Shown one piece after another: positions 8,551-15,876 of a DNA stretch of 25,475 nt (position 1 is the stretch's first letter; every line of letters begins with the position of its first letter). The notes beneath the pieces are model-generated. The model was not told where the DNA came from. It saw only the letters and a list, made by a program, of their open reading frames with translations, and did no database searches. The stretch comes from Alphaproteobacteria bacterium (GTDB taxonomy: Bacteria; Pseudomonadota; Alphaproteobacteria; Rhizobiales; Beijerinckiaceae). The stretch spans positions 1-25,475 of the forward strand of contig RFXE01000003.1 in assembly GCA_009921785.1 (NCBI GenBank), read 5' to 3'. A program made the position numbers and the translations under genes.

Positions 8551-9128
8551 CAAACGGGCGGATCGTCCTTCAGGCGGGCATAGAGGACATGATCCTCGTA
8601 AATGCCATTGATACAGAGATATTGGCGGGCATACCCCTCACGCTGGAAGCCATTTGCCTCCAAAACGCGGATCGATGCCGTATTGCGGGGTAAAGACCCG
8701 GCTTCAACGCGGCGGAGCCCGACCGGGCCGAAAGCTAATTTCAGCGCCAGCGGCACCGCGCGGGTCATGATGCCCTTTCCCGCATGGGCCGCGCCCATCC
8801 AGTAGCCCATCATGCCCGAATGGGCGACGCCGCGCCGGATATGGCCAAAACTGATGCCACCCAGAAGCGCACCGCTCAGCGCATCACAAATAAAAAACGG
8901 ATAGAGCACATCCCGATCTTCCGGGTTGAAATAGCGCAAGCGAAAAGCGCTGCGGGTTAAATCATCCTCGCGCCAGGTGGGCTCCCATGGCGTGAGAAAA
9001 CTCCGGCTCTCGGCGCGTAACTTGGCCCAAGCCGGAAAATCTTCCATCACAGGAAGGCGGATCAAAAGATCCGTGCCTTTGATTGGCGACACCGCACGGG
9101 CGCGATCTGATCGGGCAAAAAGCGCCAT
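8550..9128 (-). CDS. GNAT acetyltransferase, RimJ/RimL-like
   Basis: A 192-residue GNAT-fold protein of the ribosomal-protein-alanine N-acetyltransferase type. Visible features: IRLPVMEDFPAWAKLRAES at the N terminus, strand LLGGISFGHIRRGVAHSGMMGYWMG (residues about 88-112), the acetyl-CoA loop AHAGKGIMTRAV (about 114-125), and the RRVEAGSLPRNTASIRVLEANGF segment with the conserved N..S pattern, followed by REGYARQY. ATG at 9128. It starts 9 bases after the M16 peptidase stop, and its own stop overlaps the next start (TGATG), so translation is probably coupled. The true substrate (S5/L12 N terminus or something else) cannot be assigned. Confidence 0.88.
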   Translation of the reverse strand: MALFARSDRARAVSPIKGTDLLIRLPVMEDFPAWAKLRAESRSFLTPWEPTWREDDLTRSAFRLRYFNPEDRDVLYPFFICDALSGALLGGISFGHIRRGVAHSGMMGYWMGAAHAGKGIMTRAVPLALKLAFGPVGLRRVEAGSLPRNTASIRVLEANGFQREGYARQYLCINGIYEDHVLYARLKDDPPV

Positions 9129-9137
9129 TGATTTACA

Positions 9138-10445
9138 CTAGCCTGCAGAAGGCAACGGCGCGCCGATGCGCGCAGCCATCGCATCCACATCGATCAAAGG
9201 CTTGATCGGGCCGATGGCGGCTACTGTCGGCGGCGCTGTGAGAGATGCGGACGCCACACGGCACACATCATCCACCGTGATCGCATCGATCATCGACACC
9301 ATCTCACCACGCGGCAAAACACGCCCATAAGCGAGCATATGACGCGCCATTTGTTCGGCGCGACGCCCCGGCGATTCAAGCGCGGTTAGCAACGACATTT
9401 TCATTTGCGCTTTCGCGCGCGCGACTTCAGCGGGCGTCACTGATTTTGTCGCCTCAGTAAGCGTATCGAGCACAAGCGGCGTGTAATCGGGAAGTTGCGC
9501 TTCACCGGTGCCCCCATAAATGGCAAAAAAACCGGAATCCGAAAAAGGCGAGAAGAACGAATAGATCTCGTAACAGAGACCCCGCTTCTCACGCACTTCT
9601 TGAAAGAGGCGCGATGACATACCGCCGCCCAACAAATTCGAAAACACATGCATCGCGTAATGATCGGGATCACGCCATGATGGCGCGCGAAAGCCAAACA
9701 CAAGATGCGCTTGTTCGAGTGATTTTACCCGACGACTATCACCGCCTGTATAGAGTGCGGATTCAGGTGCGGGTGCAGTATCAGTTGAGAACACTGAAAG
9801 ACGCGAACCGACTTCTTGAATCAAAGATTCGTGATCAATTGCACCGGCGGCGGAGACAACCATCGAGGGCAAGCGATAAGTCCGATTCATAAACCCACGC
9901 ATGGTCTTTGGATTTTGCGCGCGAACCGTTTTCGGCGTGCCCAGAATACGACGTCCGATAGGCGCTCCTGCAAAAGCCGTTTCCATCACCATATCGAACA
10001 CGACTTCATCCGGCGTATCTTCATAAGCGCCGATTTCTTGAAGGATCACATCCTTCTCGCGCTTCAATTCGGTCGCGTCATAAGCAGGGTCAGCGAGAAT
10101 GTCGGTCAGAATATCAACCGCCAGCGGCATATCGGGGCCAAGCGTACGCGCATAATAGGCAGTATATTCCGTATTGGTTTCAGCGTTTACTTCGCCACCC
10201 ACCGCCTCGATCTCTTCAGCAATTTGCAAAGCACTCCGCCGCGATGTGCCTTTGAAAGCCATATGCTCAAGAAGATGCGCGAGCCCCTGCTCTTCCGCGC
10301 GTTCATGGCGCGACCCTGCACCACTCCAAATGCCCATTGAGACCGTTGCGAGGCCCGGCATCATTTCGCTAACGACACGCAATCCATTATCAAGCGTTGT
10401 GACGCGGACATTTTCGGCGCGGTCAGGCACGCTCACGGAGTTCAC
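9138..10445 (-). CDS. M16 family zinc metallopeptidase (processing-peptidase-like)
   Basis: Insulinase/pitrilysin family protein, 435 residues, the one-chain bacterial M16B size. The inverted zinc motif HLLEH is at residues 57-61 and the distal glutamate is E137 (KDVILQEIGAYEDTP), the standard 76-residue spacing. The glycine-rich GGGMSSRLFQEVREKRGLCY in the second half is the M16B C-terminal signature. It resembles the bacterial relatives of the mitochondrial processing peptidase beta subunit. No signal peptide is seen. GTG start at 10445 overlaps the thrC stop (GTGA), which suggests translational coupling. The thrC-M16 pairing is widespread in Alphaproteobacteria. The physiological substrate is unknown. 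Confidence 0.94.
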   Translation of the reverse strand: MNSVSVPDRAENVRVTTLDNGLRVVSEMMPGLATVSMGIWSGAGSRHERAEEQGLAHLLEHMAFKGTSRRSALQIAEEIEAVGGEVNAETNTEYTAYYARTLGPDMPLAVDILTDILADPAYDATELKREKDVILQEIGAYEDTPDEVVFDMVMETAFAGAPIGRRILGTPKTVRAQNPKTMRGFMNRTYRLPSMVVSAAGAIDHESLIQEVGSRLSVFSTDTAPAPESALYTGGDSRRVKSLEQAHLVFGFRAPSWRDPDHYAMHVFSNLLGGGMSSRLFQEVREKRGLCYEIYSFFSPFSDSGFFAIYGGTGEAQLPDYTPLVLDTLTEATKSVTPAEVARAKAQMKMSLLTALESPGRRAEQMARHMLAYGRVLPRGEMVSMIDAITVDDVCRVASASLTAPPTVAAIGPIKPLIDVDAMAARIGAPLPSAG

Positions 10446-11845
10446 TCCCGTCCCGCGCGGGCATGCGCGGTGATGAAGGCTTCGATCTTCGCTTGATCAT
10501 TCGGCAATACCGTCACGCGTTCTTTGCGCGAGAGAAGATCGGAAAGATGATCAGGCAAAGCCGGATGAATACCTGTTGCGGCTTTCACCGCATCGGGGAA
10601 TTTCGCAGGATGCGCGGTACCCAAAGCCACAACCGGAGTTGCGGGATCGTCTTTGAGCAACGCACGCGCCGCCGTCACGCCGATGGCCGTATGCGGATCA
10701 AGAAGATAACCGGCCTTTTGCCATGTGCTCTTCATTTCATCATCAACCGCGGCGCGATCAGCACGCAAAGCAGTGAAATCACGACGCATGACATCAAGGG
10801 CAGTGGCAGGAATCGTGAAGCTCTTCGACTGCTGAAGCGTTGACATCATCGTGCGCAGCGCCGCCGCATCCCGTCCCATGACTTCATAAAGAAGTCGCTC
10901 GAAATTTGATGAGATTTGAATATCCATTGAGGGCGAGCTTGTGGCGACAACGCCAGCCATTTCATAACGACCCGTGGCGAGTGCGCGGGCGAGAATATCA
11001 TTCTCATTGGTTGCGACCGACAAACGGCCAATCGGCAATCCCATCAGCTTCGCGACATAGCCTGCAAGAATATCGCCAAAATTTCCAGTCGGCACCGCGT
11101 AGGAAATTTTACGATGCGGCGCGCCCAAAGAAACGCCTGCTGAAAAATAATAAACAATCTGCGCAACGATGCGCGCCCAGTTGATTGAATTAACGCCCGA
11201 CAATTTCAACCGGTCACGGAACGCATGATGATTGAACATCGCTTTAACAAGCGCTTGGCAATCATCAAATGTGCCATCAACCGCAACCGCATGCACATTC
11301 GGCGCATCGACCGTTGTCATCTGACGGCGCTGCACTTCACTCACGCGGCCTTGCGGGTAGAGAATAATCATATCGACGCGATTTAAACCTTTGAACGCAT
11401 CAATCGCTGCGCCACCCGTATCACCCGACGTCGCACCCACAATTGTTGCGCGTTCATTACGCAAAGCGAGAACATGATCCATCAAGCGTCCGAGCAATTG
11501 CATCGCGACATCTTTGAAGGCGAGTGTCGGACCGCGAAAGAGTTCCAGCACAAAAAGATTGGTATCAATCTCGACAAGCGGACACACGGACGGATGGCGG
11601 AATGTCGCGTAAGCCTCGTGGATCATTTTTGAAAGCTGATCGGGCGCAACATCATCGGCATAAAGGCCAATGATGCGATCGGCGATTTCGGCATAAGGAC
11701 GTCCCGCAAGATCAGCGATCGCGTTTGACGTCAATGTCGGAAAAGCCTGCGGCCAATAAAGTCCGCCATCACGCGCAAGCCCTGCCAGCAGCGCATCAGA
11801 AAAGCCGAGGTCCGGCGCTTCGCCGCGGGTGGAGTGATGGATCAT
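10442..11845 (-). CDS. thrC: Threonine synthase
   Basis: PLP enzyme converting O-phosphohomoserine to threonine. It begins MIHHSTRGEAPDLGFSDALL and is 467 residues from ATG 11845, the size of the long (class II) enzyme. The PLP lysine is K111 in FRGPTLAFKDVAMQ, and the phosphate-binding and glycine-rich loops are GATSGDTGGAA and VPTGNFGDILAGY. The frame is open further upstream (a GTG at 11860 with AAGGA before it would add five residues); ATG 11845 fits the homologous N terminus best. It begins 84 bases after surf1 and overlaps the peptidase start downstream by 4 bases. Confidence 0.96.
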   Translation of the reverse strand: MIHHSTRGEAPDLGFSDALLAGLARDGGLYWPQAFPTLTSNAIADLAGRPYAEIADRIIGLYADDVAPDQLSKMIHEAYATFRHPSVCPLVEIDTNLFVLELFRGPTLAFKDVAMQLLGRLMDHVLALRNERATIVGATSGDTGGAAIDAFKGLNRVDMIILYPQGRVSEVQRRQMTTVDAPNVHAVAVDGTFDDCQALVKAMFNHHAFRDRLKLSGVNSINWARIVAQIVYYFSAGVSLGAPHRKISYAVPTGNFGDILAGYVAKLMGLPIGRLSVATNENDILARALATGRYEMAGVVATSSPSMDIQISSNFERLLYEVMGRDAAALRTMMSTLQQSKSFTIPATALDVMRRDFTALRADRAAVDDEMKSTWQKAGYLLDPHTAIGVTAARALLKDDPATPVVALGTAHPAKFPDAVKAATGIHPALPDHLSDLLSRKERVTVLPNDQAKIEAFITAHARAGRE

Positions 11846-11929
11846 GGCAGAGCGGGTCACGGGAGGCTTTTCCTTGATTGTGCTGGCCTTCTTTAGAAAC
11901 AGAAAGGCGCCTCTGGCAAGCGGCAAGGT

Positions 11930-12652
11930 CTAAGAGGCCCGCGCCTTCAGCACAAATGCCGTAAAGACCCCCATCAGCACCAAGGCGAGGCCGAACCATG
12001 TCAGAGCATATTCAAGGTGGTTATTGGGGACGGACACGACCGTGTGCCCACCTTCCGGCCAACGGCCGGGAACAGGCGTCGCATCCGCATCGATAATGAA
12101 GGGCGCCACACGCTCCAATTTGAAGGACGCAGCGATCACCGCTGGGTCGCGTATGAAACGGATGTTTTTTTGAAGATCATCCTGCGGTGTGAAAAGCCCG
12201 CTGCGCTCGGGTATGCGCATGAGACCCTGCACGGTAACAGGACCTTCGATGAGTCCTGCTTTACGCTGGTCCTGCGCTTTCAGTGCTTCGGGAACAAACC
12301 CACGATTAACAATCACCCGACTGCCATTGTGAAGCGCAAGCGGTGTTAAAATAAAATAGCCCGGCGATGTGCTGCCCTTATCGTCAATCACGATAAAGCC
12401 GAAAATATGCGCTTCGTGATTGTGTTCAAAATGGCCGCTCAGAAACACTTTGCGATAGGTGTACTCATCGGGCTTCAAGCGTGACCATTCAGAGTCAACC
12501 GGCATTGCAACCGCATCGGCTTTGAGCGATTGGTCGATACGCTGCAGAAGCGCTTCCTTTTCATAAAGCCGTTCGAGTTGCCAAAAGCCAAGACCGCAAA
12601 GAATGACAAACGCAATTGCCGAGACAATTGAAGGAATAAGCAGGCGTCGCAC
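11930..12652 (-). CDS. surf1: SURF1 family cytochrome oxidase assembly protein
   Basis: Inner-membrane assembly factor for aa3-type oxidase, thought to help place heme a in subunit I. The protein has two membrane helices, one N-terminal (about 3-22) running into GFWQLERLYEKE and one C-terminal (about 212-233) after VPNNHLEYALTWFGLAL. The central periplasmic domain has the family signatures FGFIVIDDKGS, YFILTPL and VIVNRGFVPE. The frame extends upstream to a TTG at 12736 inside the DUF983 gene, but GTG 12652 is chosen because GGGGG at 12658-12662 sits 5 bases before it and it lies outside the neighbour. The result is 240 residues, normal for the family. Confidence 0.92.
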   Translation of the reverse strand: MRRLLIPSIVSAIAFVILCGLGFWQLERLYEKEALLQRIDQSLKADAVAMPVDSEWSRLKPDEYTYRKVFLSGHFEHNHEAHIFGFIVIDDKGSTSPGYFILTPLALHNGSRVIVNRGFVPEALKAQDQRKAGLIEGPVTVQGLMRIPERSGLFTPQDDLQKNIRFIRDPAVIAASFKLERVAPFIIDADATPVPGRWPEGGHTVVSVPNNHLEYALTWFGLALVLMGVFTAFVLKARAS

Positions 12653-12686
12653 AATAGCCCCCTTTGCCAGAGATCCTTTTGAGGGA

Positions 12687-13064
12687 TCAGCGTTCAAGCT
12701 GTCCTTGCTCGGCTTTATGGCGATATTGCGAAGCAATCAGCCATCCTTTGAGCGGTCGCAAAAGTCCAAGCGAGACAAATACCGTCAGCGGTAGAAAAAT
12801 CGCGCCTAACAACCACAATGGGGGCTCGTAATTCGCATCGATGATCAAAGCCGTTCCCACAACAATCGCGCCGGCGATCAACATGATGAACACAGCCGGA
12901 CCATCGCCTGAGTCCGCGAATGAATAATCAAGACCACACACCTCGCAACGCGGCGCGAGATCAATAAATCCTGCAAAGAGACGGCCTTCACCACAACGGG
13001 GGCAACAGCCTTTAACGCCCGCCATAATACCCGCGTCGCCCGAGGACGATTGAGGAGAGGTCAT
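12687..13064 (-). CDS. DUF983 family small zinc-ribbon membrane protein
   Basis: A 125-residue protein with two CxxC knuckles, C21-C24 (CPRCGEGRLF) and C40-C43 (CEVCGLDY), probably a zinc ribbon on the cytoplasmic side, followed by two membrane helices (about 57-77 and 83-104). Homologues sit between ctaE and surf1 in many Alphaproteobacteria, so a role in oxidase assembly is an inference from context; no biochemical function is known to me. The frame is open through the terminator and into ctaE, but ATG 13064 is the start because AAGGAG at 13074-13079 precedes it and the DUF983 fold begins there. Its stop is 35 bases from the chosen surf1 start. Confidence 0.9.
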   Translation of the reverse strand: MTSPQSSSGDAGIMAGVKGCCPRCGEGRLFAGFIDLAPRCEVCGLDYSFADSGDGPAVFIMLIAGAIVVGTALIIDANYEPPLWLLGAIFLPLTVFVSLGLLRPLKGWLIASQYRHKAEQGQLER

Positions 13065-13087
13065 CGGTGATATCTCCTTCACAAATG

Positions 13088-13114
13088 AAAAAGGGGCGGC
13101 TTTAGCCGCCCCTT
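13088..13114 (-). terminator. Intrinsic terminator downstream of ctaE
   Basis: Stem GGGGCGGC (13093-13100) with GCCGCCCC (13105-13112), loop of four, extended by two A-T pairs. Read on the minus strand it is followed by a run of five T. It lies between the ctaE stop and the DUF983 start, so part of the cta transcript would end here, and DUF983-surf1-thrC would be expressed by read-through or from another promoter. Confidence 0.8.
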
Positions 13115-13134
13115 GAACTCGAAAATTTTTGCGC

Positions 13135-14001
13135 TCAATGACCGTGGAACGCCGCGCCCCAATGCGATCCCCAAAGATAGATCGACACGAAGAGGAACAG
13201 CCACACAACGTCGACGAAGTGCCAGTACCATGCGGCAAATTCGAAGCCGAGATGCCGCTTCGGTGTGAAGTGGCCCTTCGATGCGCGGAGCAAGCACACG
13301 GCGAGGAAGATCGTACCAATCAACACATGGAAGCCGTGAAAGCCCGTCGCCATGAAGAAGGTCGCGCCATAGATATTGCCGCCAAAAGAGAACGGCGCGT
13401 GCGCATATTCATAGGCCTGAACGCAGGTGAACAGAGCACCCAGCACAACAGTCAATATGAGACCCTGCTTCAAGCCCTGACGATCATCATGCAACAAGGC
13501 GTGATGCGCCCAGGTTACCGTTGTACCCGAAGTCAAAAGAATAAGAGTGTTGAGAAGCGGCAAATGCCAGGGGTCGAACACTTCAATCCCCGTCGGCGGC
13601 CAATGACCGCCTGTGAAAGCGTGACGTAAAAACGCCTTCTCTTCACCGGCATAAATGCTTGAGTCGAAAAAGGCCCAGAACCACGCAACGAAGAACATTA
13701 CTTCAGACGCAATGAACATGATCATGCCATAGCGATGATGCATCTGCACGATACGGGTATGATTGCCCTTGTGCTCGGCTTCATTGACCACATCCGACCA
13801 CCACGAAAGCATCGTGTAGAGAATGCCGAGAATGCCGACTGTGAAAATGATCGGACCCGCCTTGAGCGTGCCGATGTGAAGACCCTTCATGGTCATGATC
13901 GCGCCAACGGCAAAGAGGAAGGCGCTCACCGAGCCGACAAACGGCCAAGGGCTCGGATCGACGATGTGGTAATCGTGGTTTCTTGCGTGCGCGTCGGCCA
14001 T
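13135..14001 (-). CDS. ctaE: Cytochrome c oxidase subunit III
   Basis: Core subunit III of the aa3 oxidase, an all-helical membrane protein that stabilises proton uptake in subunit I. The 288-residue protein starts MADAHARNHDYHIVDPSPWP, the typical subunit III opening. It shows seven hydrophobic segments, SEVMFFVAWFWAFF (the conserved glutamate-containing helix), the WPPTGIEVFDPW loop, and the C-terminal HFVDVVWLFLFVSIYLWG. ATG at 14001. It follows cox11 by 56 bases and is the last gene before the terminator. Confidence 0.97.
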   Translation of the reverse strand: MADAHARNHDYHIVDPSPWPFVGSVSAFLFAVGAIMTMKGLHIGTLKAGPIIFTVGILGILYTMLSWWSDVVNEAEHKGNHTRIVQMHHRYGMIMFIASEVMFFVAWFWAFFDSSIYAGEEKAFLRHAFTGGHWPPTGIEVFDPWHLPLLNTLILLTSGTTVTWAHHALLHDDRQGLKQGLILTVVLGALFTCVQAYEYAHAPFSFGGNIYGATFFMATGFHGFHVLIGTIFLAVCLLRASKGHFTPKRHLGFEFAAWYWHFVDVVWLFLFVSIYLWGSHWGAAFHGH

Positions 14002-14057
14002 AGCGAGGTCTCCGGTCTTCTTTGAGGCCCATCACACGGACCCCAATCATTCAAAGG

Positions 14058-14651
14058 TTACAATTGCGGTTTAGGCGGTTCTGTCAACTCCGCGACCGGG
14101 GTTTTCCGGGATTTGGAGGGAAAGAAAGTATAGGAAAGCGTGATCGTATCGAGGGTGCTGATGTCTTTGTCCGAAGCCAGCGCCGGATCGACAAAGAAGA
14201 CGACCGGTACATCGAGCGTTTCGCCTGGCTTCAAAGTGAGGTCGGTAAAACAGAAACATTGCAGCTTGTTGAAATAGCTGCCAGCAAGATCGGGTTGCAC
14301 ATTATAGGTTGCCTGTGCCGTAACAGGCTCCGATGAATGGTTCGTGATCTTGTAGAAAATCGTCGCCGTTTCGCCGATCTTGAGCTTTGTCACCTGCGTC
14401 TCAGCCTTGAAGCTCCAATTCAGTCCCGGAGCAACATTCGAATCGAAGCGCACGGAAATCATCTGCGCCAAAGCGCTTGCGGGTGCCGTCGATGCCACCT
14501 GTGTCGTGCCGCCAAATCCGGTGAGCTGACAGAAAAGACGATAAAGCGGCACCGCCGCATAAGCCGCTCCCACCATCGCGACCACAAGCGCGAGACACGC
14601 CACAAGCGTGGTGCGGTTCGAGGCAGTGCGTGAGGCAACGGCTTCAGACAT
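14058..14651 (-). CDS. ctaG: Cytochrome c oxidase assembly protein Cox11/CtaG (CuB insertion)
   Basis: Copper chaperone that delivers Cu to the CuB site of subunit I. It has 197 residues: one N-terminal membrane helix (about 14-35), C41 just after the membrane (LYRLFCQLTGFGGT), and a periplasmic immunoglobulin-like domain with the copper-binding CFCF at 132-135. ATG at 14651 is 4 bases from the stop of the small CoxF-like gene. This is the Cox11-type CtaG of Proteobacteria, not the unrelated Bacillus CtaG. Confidence 0.96.
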   Translation of the reverse strand: MSEAVASRTASNRTTLVACLALVVAMVGAAYAAVPLYRLFCQLTGFGGTTQVASTAPASALAQMISVRFDSNVAPGLNWSFKAETQVTKLKIGETATIFYKITNHSSEPVTAQATYNVQPDLAGSYFNKLQCFCFTDLTLKPGETLDVPVVFFVDPALASDKDISTLDTITLSYTFFPSKSRKTPVAELTEPPKPQL

Positions 14652-14655
14652 GGGA

Positions 14656-14817
14656 TCAGATCGGACGATTCATAACATTGCCGCCAAGCTTGGCGATGGT
14701 GACGATGAAAAACAAAATCACAAGCGCGCCGAGAAACAACCCAAGAGCACGCGAGCGTGCATTGCGACGGCGCAGCTCTTCTTCAGTGAGGTCCGGTGGC
14801 TGCGGATAGATGCTCAT
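14656..14817 (-). CDS. CoxF-like small single-span membrane protein (53 aa)
   Basis: A 53-residue open frame: an acidic/basic N-terminal stretch (MSIYPQPPDLTEEELRRRNA), one hydrophobic helix at about 26-43 (LFLGALVILFFIVTIAKL) and a short tail ending NVMNRPI. The predicted topology is N-in by the positive-inside rule. ATG at 14817 overlaps the ctaB stop (ATGA) and the stop is 4 bases before cox11, so it is translationally embedded in the operon. Rhizobial cta operons carry a small gene at this place, often labelled coxF. Its role is presumably in assembly, by position only. Similar cta-cluster proteins often have the same E-L-R-R-R-N pattern before the helix. Confidence 0.8.
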   Translation of the reverse strand: MSIYPQPPDLTEEELRRRNARSRALGLFLGALVILFFIVTIAKLGGNVMNRPI

Positions 14818-15776
14818 TTCATCAGACTCCACGGCAGGAAGGGAAGAAGCTGTTCGACAAGACGCGCGCCGAACAGGGCGAAAAGATAAAGGATAGACGT
14901 GCCAAACAAACGAAACGCCGCTTTGCGTGCTTCATCCCCTTCACGCTTACGAAAAAGATCATAAGCATAATAAGCAAGCACCACCCCAAAGCCGGTTGCC
15001 ACTACAAGGTACAACAGCCCGGCATGCGAAATCAGAGCGGGCGCCATACCAACAGGAATAAGGGCAATCGAGTAGAGAAGAATTTGCAACCGCGTGGCGT
15101 TAGGTCCGGCAACAACCGGCAGCATCGGCACACCGGCACGCGCATATTCATTGCTCTTCACAAGCGCGAGCGCCCAGAAATGTGGCGGCGTCCAAACGAA
15201 GATCAAAAGAAAATAGAGAAAGCTCTCAAGGCTTACACTGCCCGTTACAGCCATGTAACCGATCATGGGCGGGAATGCGCCTGCCGCGCCACCGATCACG
15301 ATATTCTGCGCCGTCCAATGCTTAAGCCACATCGTGTAGACGACGACATAAAAGAAAATCGTGAAGGCGAGAAAGGCCGCGGCTTGCCAATTCGCTATGA
15401 GGCCCAAAAATAACACGGAGCCGATGGACAATGTCATGCCGAAAGCGAGCGCTTCACCGGGCTTCACAGCACCCGCAGGAATGGGTCGCTTTGAGGTGCG
15501 GTCCATCAACGCATCAATGCTCGCGTCATACCACATATTCAGGCAACCCGACGCGCCCGCGCCAACAGCAATGGCAAGCAAACTGGCAAAACCGAGGATC
15601 GGATTAATGGGTCCCGGTGCGGTCAACATGCCGACAAGTGCCGTGAAAATAACGAGCTGCATGACGCGTGGCTTCAAAAGCTCATAATAGTCGCGCGCCG
15701 TGCCAAACGCGATCGTCGGCCGCTCTTCGTCAAAAGCGGGCGATGATTGATCAAGACGTTCTGCGGCAATCGTCAT
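14814..15776 (-). CDS. ctaB: Protoheme IX farnesyltransferase (heme O synthase)
   Basis: UbiA-type prenyltransferase that adds a farnesyl group to heme B, the first step to the heme A used by the aa3 oxidase. From ATG 15776 it is 320 residues, starting MTIAAERLDQSSPAFDEERP. The first prenyl-diphosphate/Mg motif is N80-x3-D84-x3-D88-x3-D92 in NMWYDASIDALMDRTSKRP, and the second-loop signature WTPPHFWALALVKSNEYARAG (split) follows helix 5. About eight membrane helices are visible. The frame is open 23 codons upstream but lacks a good start; ATG 15776 matches homologue N termini. Its stop overlaps the coxF-like start. Confidence 0.95.
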   Translation of the reverse strand: MTIAAERLDQSSPAFDEERPTIAFGTARDYYELLKPRVMQLVIFTALVGMLTAPGPINPILGFASLLAIAVGAGASGCLNMWYDASIDALMDRTSKRPIPAGAVKPGEALAFGMTLSIGSVLFLGLIANWQAAAFLAFTIFFYVVVYTMWLKHWTAQNIVIGGAAGAFPPMIGYMAVTGSVSLESFLYFLLIFVWTPPHFWALALVKSNEYARAGVPMLPVVAGPNATRLQILLYSIALIPVGMAPALISHAGLLYLVVATGFGVVLAYYAYDLFRKREGDEARKAAFRLFGTSILYLFALFGARLVEQLLPFLPWSLMK

Positions 15777-15804
15777 GGCGAAAAATGGAGTTCCGTAAAG
15801 GGAG

Positions 15805-15826
15805 GGAGCGGGGTTGTCCCCGCTCC
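15805..15826 (-). other. Hairpin between ctaD and ctaB
   Basis: Perfect 9-bp inverted repeat GGAGCGGGG (15805-15813) and CCCCGCTCC (15818-15826) with a 4-base loop, in the gap between the ctaD stop and the ctaB start. On the minus strand no T-run follows directly, so it looks more like a partial terminator, pause or mRNA-stability element than a full stop. Confidence 0.6.
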
Positions 15827-15876
15827 GGATCTTTTGCGTGATCAAAACACGGGCGAAACCGCGCCCTATGTTTTAA

